Shown one piece after another: positions 8,386 to 17,929 of a DNA stretch of 64,000 nucleotides; position 1 is the first letter of the stretch, and every line of letters begins with the position of its first letter. The stretch lies in the NCBI RefSeq assembly GCF_037176765.1, contig NC_090022.1, positions 77,315,209 to 77,379,208 of the forward strand, given 5' to 3'. Both the position numbers and the translations under genes were made by a program. The stretch comes from Anolis sagrei. Taxonomy: Eukaryota; Chordata; Lepidosauria; Squamata; Anolidae. Under the pieces are notes generated by a model. It did not search any database. It was not told the origin of the DNA and worked only from the letters and a program-made list of their open reading frames with translations.

Positions 8386-10992
8386 TTAATTAAATGCCTT
8401 CTCGAACAGCCATGTCTTGAGGCTTTTTCGGAAGGACATGAGGGAGGGCGCCTGTCTGATGTCTGCAGGGAGAGTGTTCCACAGCCGGGGGGCCACCACC
8501 GAGAAGGCCCTCTCCCTCGTCCCTGCCAAACGTGCCTGTGAGGCAGGCGGGATCGAGAGAAGGGCCTCCCCAGACGATCTCAAGGTCCTCGTGGGCTCGT
8601 AGGCCAAGATGCGGTCTGAAAGGTATTTTGGGCCGGAACCGTTTAGGGCTTTGTAGGCCAAAACCAGCACCTTAAATTGGGTCCGGTAGCAAATCGGCAG
8701 CCAATGGAGCTGGGACAACAAGGGCGTTGTATGCTCCCTGCCACCCGCTCCAGTTAGTAACATGGCTGCCGCGCGCTGAACCAGCTGAAGCTTCCGGGCC
8801 GTCTTCAAGGGCAGCCCCACGTAGAGAGCGTTGCAGTAGTCAAGGCGGGATGTGACCAGAGCATGTACCACCGTGGCCAAGTCAGACTTCCCGAGATACG
8901 GGCGCAGCTGGCGCACGAGCCTGAGCTGTGCAAATGCTCCCCTGGTCACCGCTGACACCTGGGGATCCAGGCTCAACGATGAGTCCAGGGTCACACCCAA
9001 GCTGCGAACCTGCGCCTTCAAGGGGAGTGCGACCCCATCCAGCACAGGCTGTAACCCTATACCCCGTTCGGCCTTGCGACTGACCAGGAGTACCTCTGTC
9101 TTGTCTGGATTTAATTTCAGTTTGTTCGCCCTCATCCAGACCGTTACAGCGGCCAGGCACCGGTTCAGGACCTCGACAGCCTCCTTAGTAGCAGGTAGGA
9201 AGGAGTGACAGAGTTGGACATCATCTGCGTACAGATGACACCTCACCCCGAAACTCCGGATGATCTCACCCAGCGGCTTCATGTAGATATTAAACAGCAT
9301 GGGGGACAGTATGGAACCCTGTGGAACCCCACAAGTCAAAGGTTGTGGTGTAGAACAGGAGTCCCCCAATAACACCTTCTGGGTGCGGCCCTCCAGGAAT
9401 GACTGGAGCCACTGCAAAGCAATGCCCCCAAGGCCCATTTCCGCAAGGCGCCCCAGAAGGATACCGTGGTCGACGGTATCGAAGGCCGCTGAGAGGTCCA
9501 GGAGCACCAACAGGGACACACTCCCCCTGTCTAGCTCCCGGCGCAGATCATCCACTAAGGCGACCAAGACCGTCTCGGTACCATGTCCCGGTCTGAAACC
9601 AGACTGTGCCGGATCCAGATAATCCGTGTCTCTCAAGAATACCTGGAGTTGTGAGGCCACCACGCTTTCCATGACTTTGCCCAAAAAGGGGAGATTGGAA
9701 ACAGGCCGAAAGTTGTCCAATTTAGTGGGGTCCAGTGATGGTTTCTTCAACAGCGGCTTTATAATAGCCTGTTTTAGGCTCGCTGGAATCTTGCCTTCCC
9801 GAAGGGAGGCATTCACCACCACTGTTACCCACTCAGCCAATCCCCCTCTGGCCTCCCTTAGAAGCCAGGATGGGCAGGGGTCTAGGATGGACGTGGTGGG
9901 CCTCATTCCTCCAAGTATCTTGTCCACATCCTCGGGTTTCACAAACTGAAAAGAATCCATCAAAATAGGACAAGCAGGTGCTCTTGTTACATCCTCGGAG
10001 ACTGCATTTAACGCGGCGTCCAGCTCAGAACGGATCAAGGCGACTTTGTCTGCAAAGAACCGAGCAAAGTCGCCTCCGGGCTGAGAGGGGCGGTCAATAA
10101 ATGCAAGAAATAAATAAATAAATAAATAAATAAATGCTTCACAGCGCGTGACCAAATTGTCAGGGCTCCCGCCTGAGGTGGCGGGAGTTAAAAGACCTCT
10201 GACAATCCGAAACAACTCCGCCGGACGGTTCTTTGCAGACGCAATAGTGGCCGCAAAGAAGGTTTTCTTTGCGGCCTTTATTGCCGCGGCATATGCCCTA
10301 AGAAAGGACACAAACCGTGCTCGATTTGACTCGCTCGGATCCGAGCGCCACACGCTCTCTAGTTCCCTCTTCCTTCGCTTCATCACTGCCAGCTCCTCAG
10401 TAAACCAAGGGGCTGGTTTAGCTCGGCTACTTGAGAGGGGACGTTCCGGAGCAATCATGTCAATAGCCCTGGCCATCTCCCTATTCCAGAGAGCGACCAA
10501 GGCTTCGACATGGTCACCTACCGAGGTGGCGGGAAAATCCCCAAGAGCCGTCAGGAATCCATTCGGATCCATAAGCCTCCTGGGGCGGACCATCTTAATG
10601 GGTCCTCCACCTTTGCAGAGGTTAGGGGGCGCAGTGAGCCTAAATCTGATCAGGAAGTGGTCGGTCCATGGCAACGGAGAGATGGACAACTCCTCCACAC
10701 CGCCACCCTGTTCCCATCCCTGGCAGAAAACCAGGTCCAATGTGTGTCCAGCGCAGTGGGTGGGGCCAGATATTTGTTGGGACAGCCCCATGGTTGCCAT
10801 GGCAGACATGAAGTCCTGAGTCGCACCTGTGAGGGTCGCCTCGGCATGGATATTGAAGTCTCCCAGCACAAGGAGCTGTTGAGACTCCAACGCCAGGCTC
10901 GAGACCACCCCCGCTAGCTCAGGTAGGGAGACTGTAGTGCAGCGAGGTGGACGGTACACTAGCAGAATCCCTATTCTGTCCCGGTCACCCAC
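8386..10992 (-). CDS. L2 LINE ORF2: endonuclease (partial) plus reverse transcriptase
   Basis: 868 codons without a stop. The C-terminal half of an APE endonuclease is visible: GDFNIH (residues 44-49), HTLDLVF, WTDHF. The reverse transcriptase follows with NFRPVSNLPF, motif [14 protein letters not shown] (about 490-500), motif B GVPQGSILSP and catalytic YADD (about 580). The C-terminus (LDYCNALYVGLP...WLPICYRTQF...RLWNTLP) is typical of the L2 clade. Residues about 284-306 (FIYLFIYLFLAFIDRPS...) are foreign to the family and come from an inserted AAAT-repeat fragment that keeps the frame. The endonuclease N-terminus is lost, so the element should not be autonomous. An open frame this long suggests recent insertion. 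Confidence 0.92.
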   Translation of the reverse strand: MGDRDRIGILLVYRPPRCTTVSLPELAGVVSSLALESQQLLVLGDFNIHAEATLTGATQDFMSAMATMGLSQQISGPTHCAGHTLDLVFCQGWEQGGGVEELSISPLPWTDHFLIRFRLTAPPNLCKGGGPIKMVRPRRLMDPNGFLTALGDFPATSVGDHVEALVALWNREMARAIDMIAPERPLSSSRAKPAPWFTEELAVMKRRKRELESVWRSDPSESNRARFVSFLRAYAAAIKAAKKTFFAATIASAKNRPAELFRIVRGLLTPATSGGSPDNLVTRCEAFIYLFIYLFLAFIDRPSQPGGDFARFFADKVALIRSELDAALNAVSEDVTRAPACPILMDSFQFVKPEDVDKILGGMRPTTSILDPCPSWLLREARGGLAEWVTVVVNASLREGKIPASLKQAIIKPLLKKPSLDPTKLDNFRPVSNLPFLGKVMESVVASQLQVFLRDTDYLDPAQSGFRPGHGTETVLVALVDDLRRELDRGSVSLLVLLDLSAAFDTVDHGILLGRLAEMGLGGIALQWLQSFLEGRTQKVLLGDSCSTPQPLTCGVPQGSILSPMLFNIYMKPLGEIIRSFGVRCHLYADDVQLCHSFLPATKEAVEVLNRCLAAVTVWMRANKLKLNPDKTEVLLVSRKAERGIGLQPVLDGVALPLKAQVRSLGVTLDSSLSLDPQVSAVTRGAFAQLRLVRQLRPYLGKSDLATVVHALVTSRLDYCNALYVGLPLKTARKLQLVQRAAAMLLTGAGGREHTTPLLSQLHWLPICYRTQFKVLVLAYKALNGSGPKYLSDRILAYEPTRTLRSSGEALLSIPPASQARLAGTRERAFSVVAPRLWNTLPADIRQAPSLMSFRKSLKTWLFEKAFN
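10078..10145 (+). repeat. Short L2-tail fragment with (AAAT)n inserted inside the L2 ORF
   Basis: The plus strand reads GGGCTGAGAGGGGCGGTCAA, TAAATGCAAG, then AAAT repeats. This is the same order as an L2 3' terminus (compare the reverse complement of 8141-8205: GGGCTGAGAATGGCGG...AATAAATGCATC, then AAAT repeats), but opposite in orientation to the host L2. About 66 bases, a multiple of three. Confidence 0.7.
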
Positions 10993-11119
10993 CCTCAGGT
11001 AGACGCATTCAAAATTTAGGTCCAGTGGTGGGTTTACTGAAGGGAGTGGAAGGGAGTGTTTCTCCAGATCTTCAGATTAAGGATTGTGTTCCATTTTTTA
11101 TAAAATGGTTATGCACATA

Positions 11120-11653
11120 CTATATATACTCGAGTATAAGCCTAGTTTTTCAGCCCCTTTTTTAGGCTGAAAAAGTTCCCCTCGGCTTATACTCGAGTCA
11201 AGGTTATTTATTATTTTACTCTGTTATTAGTATTATTTTTATTACATTTATTATTTTACTCTATTTATTATTATTATTAATTTATTATTTTACTCTATTA
11301 TTATTACATATATTACTTTATTATTACCAATATTATTAAATTTGCATTATTTACTCTATTATTATTTTTATTACATGTTATTGCATTATTTTACTCTGTC
11401 ATTATTGGTAATAGGTAAGCACATTTACATTGAAGGAGGTTAGAATAATGGTTTAATCAGAGTTGGGCAGTCTTATCTTAAATTACAGTTGTATGTAAAT
11501 ACTGAAAAACATTTAACCTACTGATGATTACCAGTACAAGCTAAATTTCTCACCCTCGGCTTATACTCGAGTCAATAAGTTTTTGCAGTTTTTTGTGGTA
11601 AAATTAGGTGCCTTGGCTTATATTTGGGTCGGCTTATACTCGAGTATATATGG
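11120..11653. mobile_element. Mariner-type MITE with TATACTCGAGTATAAGCC ends
   Basis: Left end CTATATATACTCGAGTATAA and the reverse complement of the right end, CCATATATACTCGAGTATAA, form the terminal inverted repeats. TA target duplications lie at 11118-11119 and 11654-11655. The duplicate segment at 13661-13668 preserves the empty site CACATAGTTTG, confirming both boundaries. The interior is AT-rich with degenerate TTATTATTTTACTC repeats. Confidence 0.9.
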
Positions 11654-11819
11654 TAGTTTGCATTAGAGTATGTGCATTCTTGATCTATGAAGGAAGTAAT
11701 TAATATAGCCATTATTTGCCTAAGAAACCCATGAAATTAATGGACTTTCCGTAAGGCAACTTGAAAGCACTGAGATGCATGCACACACATACACAGATGA
11801 GGGAAAAACGAGAAACGGA

Positions 11820-11995
11820 CCCAGATAGTGATGGATTATAATTTCATTATTTTAATTGATGTATGTTTTTTCCATGTTTTATTGCTGTTTACAAATTTTA
11901 ACTGTTGTAATTTGTATGTTTTTATGTTGTAAGCCACCTTGAGTCCACACATGGAGTAAGGCTGGATACAAATATTCTAAATCAATCAATTCAAT
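11820..11995 (+). repeat. LINE 3' UTR fragment (L2-like)
   Basis: It ends TTGTAAGCCACCTTGAGTCC, then GGCTGGATACAAATATTCTA: the terminal stem seen at the 3' end of many reptile L2-type LINEs. Confidence 0.6.
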
Positions 11996-12004
11996 CTTGA
12001 CCAC

Positions 12005-12246
12005 TTCCTTTTAGTTGTTGTGTGCTTTCAAGTCATTACATACTCAAGGCAATCCTAAGGTGACTTTATCTTGGAGCTTTCTTGCCAAGATTCCTACAGA
12101 GTGGGTTTGCCATTGCCTTTCTCTGAAACAGAGAGTGTGGCTTGCCAAGGTCATGCAGTGGGTTCCCATGGCTGAGCAGGATTCTAATCGTGGTATCTTG
12201 GAGTCCCAATCTAATGCTCAAACCATTAAAACATGTTGCCTCTCTT
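12005..12246 (-). mobile_element. tRNA-derived SINE with Bov-B-like tail, second type
   Basis: On the plus strand it runs from TTGTTGTGTGCTTTCAAGTC through TCTTGCCAAGATTCCTACAG to the tRNA-like head ATTCTAATCGTGGTATCTTG...CTCAAACCATTAAA. Same family as 26103-26328. Confidence 0.75.
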
Positions 12247-12957
12247 TTGTGTTGAGGAGATGAAAAAAAAATCCTGAGTCCAATATTTCTAATGGTGGGT
12301 TGAACTTTATGGTTCCCAGGGCTCTGAAAATCTAAAGATTTTATGATTACAGCATTGTCTAGCATTCCATCAAGTGCAATTACAGCTATACTTAGAAATT
12401 CTTTTGGCTGAGACCTCCATCTAAGTTGCTCCTGCCATGCTGCTGCTATTTCCAAATTGAACCCAAATGGATGTGGGATTCCCCACCCCACTCCTCAAAG
12501 AGCAGAGCTTCTGCCTGTTTCCTCTGGAAAAGGGTACACTGAACTCAACAGATCTTACAGGTAGCTATGGATAAGAACACAGCTATAGATATTAGGGCTG
12601 TGCACCATTCTATTTTTCAAAATGGGCTCCAGATGATTCGGTATTTTCAGGCAATGGATCACCTGTAACAGCATGGGCGGCGTGGCCATGTTTTTTTGGC
12701 GGTTGAAAATGACTGCTTTCGGTTTCTTTTGGCTACACGTAGAGTGCAGAAAGGCAGCCTCGTGCGTGCACAGGTTTCCCTGTGATCCCTGCTACCTGAG
12801 CCAATCAGGAGAAGAAAGCCACTCACGTGTCTTTTAGCCAAGCTGGTCTATAAATACCATGGTGAGCGCCTCCACTTTCCTGTTGTGTCCTGGCTGTTGA
12901 GAGAGAGAGATTGTCTGCTAGCTAGCTCTGTTTCTTGTATCTCTCAGGCTGGATGTA

Positions 12958-13099
12958 CACTGCCCTATATCTCCCAGAATCTGATCCCAGATTATCTGCT
13001 TATTCTAGATAATCTGGCAGTGTAGACTTGTATAATCCAGTTCAAAGCAAATAATCTGGGATCAAATCCTGGGGTACAGGGCAATTTAGATCCAGCCTC
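12958..13099. mobile_element. Palindromic MITE
   Basis: Arms GGCTGGATGTACACTGCCCT... and ...GGGCAATTTAGATCCAGCC, with inner pairing of ATCCCAGATTATCTGCTT against AAATAATCTGGGATC. Bordering CTCAG on both sides may be the target duplication (TCA or CTCAG). Related to the copies at 6841 and 58151. Confidence 0.65.
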
Positions 13100-13251
13100 A
13101 GTGCTGTCTCTGCTTTGGATTACTTTTTGCTTTATTTTTTTTCCTTTGGCAATTGAATTAAATTTTCTTAGTTTAATATATTTCAGTCCTTCTTTTTAAA
13201 TATTTTGCTAAAGAAGTGAGGGTGGGCATGGGCTGGGGGGCTTGAAAGGAC

Positions 13252-13734
13252 ATTTTTGGGGGTGTTTGTTTAAATATTGGGGTGGTTTAGTGAAGGGAGT
13301 GGATAGCCTGATTTAAAGTGGATTCATTCTCAAGTGTGATGAAATATGAATCGGACAACCTTACAGTTTTTGGACTACAGCTCACAACAAGTCTTATCAA
13401 TTTAGCCAATGGTTAGATATGCTGGGAGATGCAATCCCACAAAATCTGGAGGGTTGGAGGATTCCCATCCATCCCCTAAATCCAGTTGCTAGCTGCTATT
13501 GGAGAAGATTCATTTGCCAAACCGTAAATCAAGACTTGTGATAATCCCATTGATTCAGTGGGTCTACTGTAGTTGAGACTAGCAATTGGATTTAGGTTTA
13601 TTGTTTCCCCAGATCTTCAGATTAAGGATTACATTCCATTTTTATAAAATGGTTACACACATAGTTTGTAACAGATTTTTGGGGGTGTTTGTTCAAATAT
13701 TGGGGTGACTTAGTGAAGGGAGTGGATAGCCTGA
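13252..13734. repeat. Duplicated segment copy B flanked by 60-bp direct repeats
   Basis: 13252-13311 and 13675-13734 are 60-bp direct repeats (both contain TTTTTGGGGGTGTTTGTT and GTGAAGGGAGTGGATAGCCT), differing at about three positions. Between them lies a segment homologous to copy A (7858-8144, 11061-11119) without the L2 or the mariner MITE. Confidence 0.85.
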
Positions 13735-13832
13735 CTCCTTTGAACTTCTGTACGTTGTTTGTTGTTCACCTCTTTTACTCTTGTATTTTTATTGTGGCTT
13801 CTCTGTCTATCTATCTATCTATCTATCTATCT

Positions 13833-14158
13833 AGTAGAGACTCGCTTATCCAATCTTTGCTCATCCAACATTCTGTATTATCCAATGCAGTCTGCCTCCT
13901 GCCAAGATCCACTGCTGTTTCAATACATTGCGATGTTTTGGTGCTAAATTTGTAAATGCACTAATTACTACATAATGTTACCATGTTATGTATTGAACTG
14001 CTTTTTGTATTCATTTGTTGTAATACATGATGTTTAGGTGCTTAATTTGTAAAATCATAACGTAATTTGACATTTAATAAGTTTTCCTTAATCCCTCCTT
14101 ATTATCCAACATTTTTGCTTATCCAACATTCTGGTGGCTCGTTTATGTTGCATAAGTG
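13833..14158. mobile_element. Tigger-like MITE
   Basis: Left end TAGTAGAGACTCGCTTATCC; the right side has TTATTATCCAACATTTTTGC, then CTTATCCAACATTCTGG and a decayed GCATAAGTGAG. It is preceded by a (TATC)n run at 13806-13833 and followed by (AAAT)n. Confidence 0.65.
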
Positions 14159-14191
14159 AGAAATAAATAAATAAATAAATAAATACATATA

Positions 14192-14248
14192 AATAGCAGT
14201 TCAAATCCAGGGAGAGCGGGTTGAGCTCCCTCTGTCAGCTCCAGCTCC

Positions 14249-14284
<36 letters not shown>
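14192..14284 (+). mobile_element. tRNA SINE fragment followed by (TAA)n
   Basis: AGTTCAAATCCAGGGAGAGC and GAGCTCCCTCTGTCAGCTCC match the B-box region and body of the SINEs at 20336 and 60637, then break into a TAA microsatellite (14251-14284). Confidence 0.7.
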
Positions 14285-14285
<1 letters not shown>

Positions 14286-14785
14286 GCAATAAAAATAAAA
14301 ATAAAGAGGTGTGGCCATGATGTGGGTGCTGCTGGGTCAATTGGCCAGGCTTTCAGGAGAGTGAAAGCCAGAGGGAGAGGGAGAGGTACTACTGAATCTC
14401 AACCAGATTCTCCCACAGGATACCTTTTTGTATTTTTTTAAGGAGATCCTTATTTCTATAAAGTTTAAGAATTTCCTAAAAATCCGTGGATGACCTAAAA
14501 TCTTGAAACTTGGTGGGCTTGCAATGGTAAATGTGTTCTCCAAGGATGGCCATTTTCATCCTGATAGATCTAAAATGATGGAAAGGGGAGTCTGGGACTT
14601 TCCCTCATTGCCACTAATGGGCCAGATCTTCCCAGAGCAAAAATGGATCTTTGGGCTGTCGTAACGAAAAATAGCATTTTGCCTTCCAGAATTCAGGCAG
14701 CTCTCGAAAAAAACAGAATGGATAGCACCCAAAAACCGGACACTGAAAATTGAACACTTTATGCGAAATACACACACCTAATAGA

Positions 14786-14850
14786 AAAGCATAGAGTTGG
14801 AAAAGACCACAAGAGCTATTCAGTCTAATGCCCTCCTATGCAGGAGAAGG
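14786..14850 (-). repeat. CR1 LINE 3' end, reversed
   Basis: AGCATAGAGTTGGAAAAGAC and TTCAGTCTAATGCCCTCC are the reverse complement of a CR1 tail. Confidence 0.65.
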
Positions 14851-15039
14851 AAAATGCATTGGAATAATGTACACCTTACACTGGAGGGAGATGGTGGCAA
14901 TTGAGGTGTGTGTGTCTCCATCTCTGAGCATTGCTCTTGATATGGGCCATAGTATATTACATTCTCAGGCCTGAGTGATGCTCCTAGGGAAAAGTGTGCC
15001 CAGAAACCGTTCAAGCCCTTTTGCTTAACACAGCTGTCA

Positions 15040-15560
15040 ATATTCAAAGTGATTTTCCAGGAGCCACTTATTCCTGCACTTCCTGGAGTACTTCCTGGAG
15101 AAGAATGTCACGTCTCCCTTCTCTCCCCATCCCACTCCTCTTCCCTTTCCTCTATTCTCCCTCCGCCTCCAACCTTCTGACCCATCTCACCCATCTCCAG
15201 GTCCAGGCCCCATTAAGCACAAAGGCTCCTCTCCCCATTCCGGGCTGACAAGTGTGTGAATTCCCTGCCCAGACGACCAGCTGAGGGAGTGGGGAGGGGG
15301 CTGTAATCCATGACGAATGGCTGCCCCTAGGTACTGAATGGCTCCCGGGGCCTGGAGGTTGCTGTCTGCTCCCCAAACAAAGCTGGGCTCGGGGGAGAGT
15401 TGAGAGGGCGGGAGGGGCTCTCTCTCCATCTCCTGCTCATTGAGATGTCAAGCTGAAAAGCCCCCATTGTTCACCCGTCGCTCTCACCGGAGATGGGACC
15501 AACATGCCTTGCAACTCAATTTAGCACTAGGGTTAGAGGGGGTGAGAGCCAGAGAACCTA
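15040..15560. promoter_or_regulatory. GC-rich non-repetitive island, candidate enhancer
   Basis: No recognisable transposon in a GC-rich block flanked by AT-rich DNA. It holds SOX-like CCCATTGTTC (15463-15472), CTGTAATCC (homeodomain-like), and CCAAACAAAGCTGGG (TCF/FOX-like). No exon is supported. The role is inference only. Confidence 0.35.
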
Positions 15561-15899
15561 TCCCCCCTGGATGTGTGGAACAAGTAAATAGGGGTCCCCG
15601 GGCCTAACCTGGTTACTCCTGCATGGGTGGGTGCAGGGTGAATAGCGTAGCTGCTAAGCAGTGCTTGTGTGAGATTACGCATTGCTCAGAGCAGTAGTTG
15701 CAAACATGGCATTGGTTACCACAACACACACCTGGCTATTGACTGAAAATTGAAGCCAAGAAAGAACAGGGTGTGTTTTTCAATCATTTTACTGAGATAA
15801 ATAAATGGAACATATCTTCGGAATAATTTCATGGATTTGATTGGCTGCCAGTTTCCCTACCCTGTTCAACAGTGGTGTATGATGTTTTGGAACATAGTG

Positions 15900-16037
15900 A
15901 AGTCTCCTTCTTAAGAATTTGTTTAAATGGAGGCTAGATGCCCATCTGCTAGGAGTGCTTTGATTATGTATTCCTGCATGGCAGAATGGGGTTGTACTGG
16001 ATGACCCCTTATATCTCTTCCAGCTTTAGGATTCTAT
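15900..16037 (+). repeat. CR1 LINE 3' end
   Basis: It contains AATGGAGGCTAGATGCCCAT, GGGTTGTACTGGATGACCCC and TCTTCCAGCTTTAGGATTCT. Confidence 0.8.
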
Positions 16038-16509
16038 GAACCCTAATTCCAAGTCTTGAGTGTGACGTTTAAGGTTCTAGGTACTACAGGAACACCTATT
16101 CAAACTCTGAGGCTATTAATTGATAATTTCCTTCCTTTTCCTGACCTCAAGTGGTGAAGGAATCAACGCCCTACCCATGAAACTCCCACCCACATAAAAA
16201 TCTATCTCTCTTGCTGCCTCTTTCTGCATCCATTCATATGTACCAATCCTTCTTGACACTTCCAGTGACAACAATGCTACTTGAGATCAAATTGACATAG
16301 AGTGCATAACCCAGGAAGAATGTACAACATACACAAAATCTCCCCACCTTTGCAAGGTACTTCCTTTTTGTGAGTCCAAAGTACTGGAATGGAACACCAG
16401 CTGATAAGAGGCTGTGTGCAATTTTCTATTAATAAGCAACAACATGAAACTGTGTCCTCTCTTTGGAGTCTTGTGGTTCAGAAGTATAAAAGGTGCAAGC
16501 TTTATCCTT

Positions 16510-16566
16510 CAATCCTTTTATGTCAAGCTGCTTTGAGTCCCCTTTGGGGAGGTAAAATGGGTTACA

Positions 16567-16610
<44 letters not shown>

Positions 16611-16621
16611 TAATAATAATA
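16510..16621 (+). repeat. L2-type LINE 3' terminus with (TAA)n tail
   Basis: AAGCTGCTTTGAGTCCCCTT, TGGGGAGGTAAAATGGGTTA, then about 17 TAA units. The same terminus recurs at 20075, 42100 and, reversed, 63930. Confidence 0.8.
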
Positions 16622-17037
16622 TCCTGAGCCCAGAGTGAAGGAAGAATAAAATTGTGATGATACATTTTATTCTTTTTTCCAACTCACTATCAGATACTTT
16701 TGTATCATTCTTTTTCACATATTTATTCAGTACAGAACAGTGTGTCAAGCATTGATTGTCAAAATTCAAAAGCCACTTTTCAGCTTTGGGGCCCAAGTGT
16801 TTGATTTGCTCCATCATTGAGTCATCTAGGCGAGGTGCTTTACCAGTTTTGCATCACTCAATAGCTTCTCTGAGTTCTTCTCTGAGATGACAACTGGTGG
16901 ATTTCAAGTTCTAGTGCCCTGTTGATTTTCACCTCTACTCAGCTGCAGATGGCTTTCCTATTCTAAATTAGCTGGTGTGCTATCTGCTCTGATGTTACAT
17001 TTGCACATCCACAGTTGATCAGGGGATCATTATCCAG

Positions 17038-17553
17038 TAGGCCTGGGTAACAACGGAAAAATTTGTTTCTAAAATCGATTCGTTTTTTGGGGTTTTTTGC
17101 GTTTCGATATTTAAAAGAATTCCGAAATTGTCCTTAAAAAAAGTTCGATATTTACGAAATTTCGTAAATGGTAAAAAAATTACAAAACAATAACGAAACA
17201 ATAACGAATCGATTCGTTAATGGCGGCCGCGATCGCGTAATACGCTAAAAAAACTTCTGAAGCTTCCCTCTCCCTCTGTTGTTGACTGTTGGTGTGATAT
17301 TATAATTTTTTTTCACTAATTAAACAAAAAACAACTATAAAACTTGCCCCAGACATGCGGAAATAATAACAAAACGACCTCAAACCAATAACGAAACGAA
17401 TACATAATGAAATACGAAGCATTTACGAAATGAATTGAAAAATTCGTTTCGTTTTTAAGTTGCTCCAGAATGGTTCGTTATCGCTTCGTTAACAAAAAAA
17501 ATAACGAATTTTTAACGAATTACATATTAACGAAACGAAACCGCTCAGCCCTA
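17038..17553. mobile_element. hAT element with perfect 8-bp target duplication
   Basis: TTATCCAG occurs at 17030-17037 and 17554-17561. Element ends are TAGGCCTGGGTAAC and (reverse complement) TAGGGCTGAGCGGT, i.e. hAT-type TAGGGCTG termini. The body is rich in repeated AACGAA/TTCGTT motifs (17060-17220 and 17380-17540) that can pair. No transposase frame; non-autonomous. Confidence 0.9.
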
Positions 17554-17929
17554 TTATCCAGGTGTCTCAACAATTACTGGGCTCTGCGACTACTCTTGGT
17601 CATATCAAGACTCTCAAGCAGCTCTATCGATGATCTTTTTTAGCATTAGGCATGGCTGTTGATAAGTTGTTGCCTACTGCTATAGTTTCATCACTGTATG
17701 GATTCTCTTGAAATGATCTGAGATATTGCTGTATCTGAATTAGCGATTCTTCATTTAGACCAGGTAGGTAGCCTGTACGACAGCCTCTAGAGATTGAGAG
17801 CACCGAGGATCTTTTCACAGTTTAAACAAACAAGTCATTGCCTTCTATAGAAATTTCTAAATCAAAAGCAGCTGCTTCCACGTTCTCTGTAAACATTGCC
17901 CAGTTAGCTTTATTGAAATTATATCTTCT

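Larger units (their letters stand above)
8145..11060 (-). mobile_element. L2-clade LINE, 5'-truncated, long open ORF2
   Basis: Minus-strand L2. The AAATAAAT-type 3' tail is on the left (8145-8167), followed by a GC-rich 3' region and ORF2. The 5' end is truncated near 11060; the frame stays open upstream of the first ATG (NPPLDLNFECVYLRV) to about there. It sits in a segment whose duplicate at about 13.3-13.66 kb lacks it. Confidence 0.92.
12593..14780. mobile_element. Long hAT-like element carrying several later insertions
   Basis: The left end TAGGGCTGTGCACCATTC and right end ACACACCTA (complement TAGGTGTGT) resemble hAT termini of the TAGGGCTG type. Flanks ATAGATAT (12585-12592) and ATAGAAAA (14781-14788) agree at 6 of 8 positions. 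A TATA-like CTATAAATACCATGG lies at 12848-12862. Nested inside are a palindromic MITE (12958-13099), duplicate segment B, a Tigger-like MITE (13833-14158) and a SINE fragment with (TAA)n. No transposase frame recognised. It seems to sit in a reversed CR1 tail that resumes at 14786. Confidence 0.5.

Noticed and set aside
8386-10992. Host gene with an 868-codon ORF
   Set aside because: All motifs are those of L2 LINE ORF2, with a LINE tail and 5' truncation.
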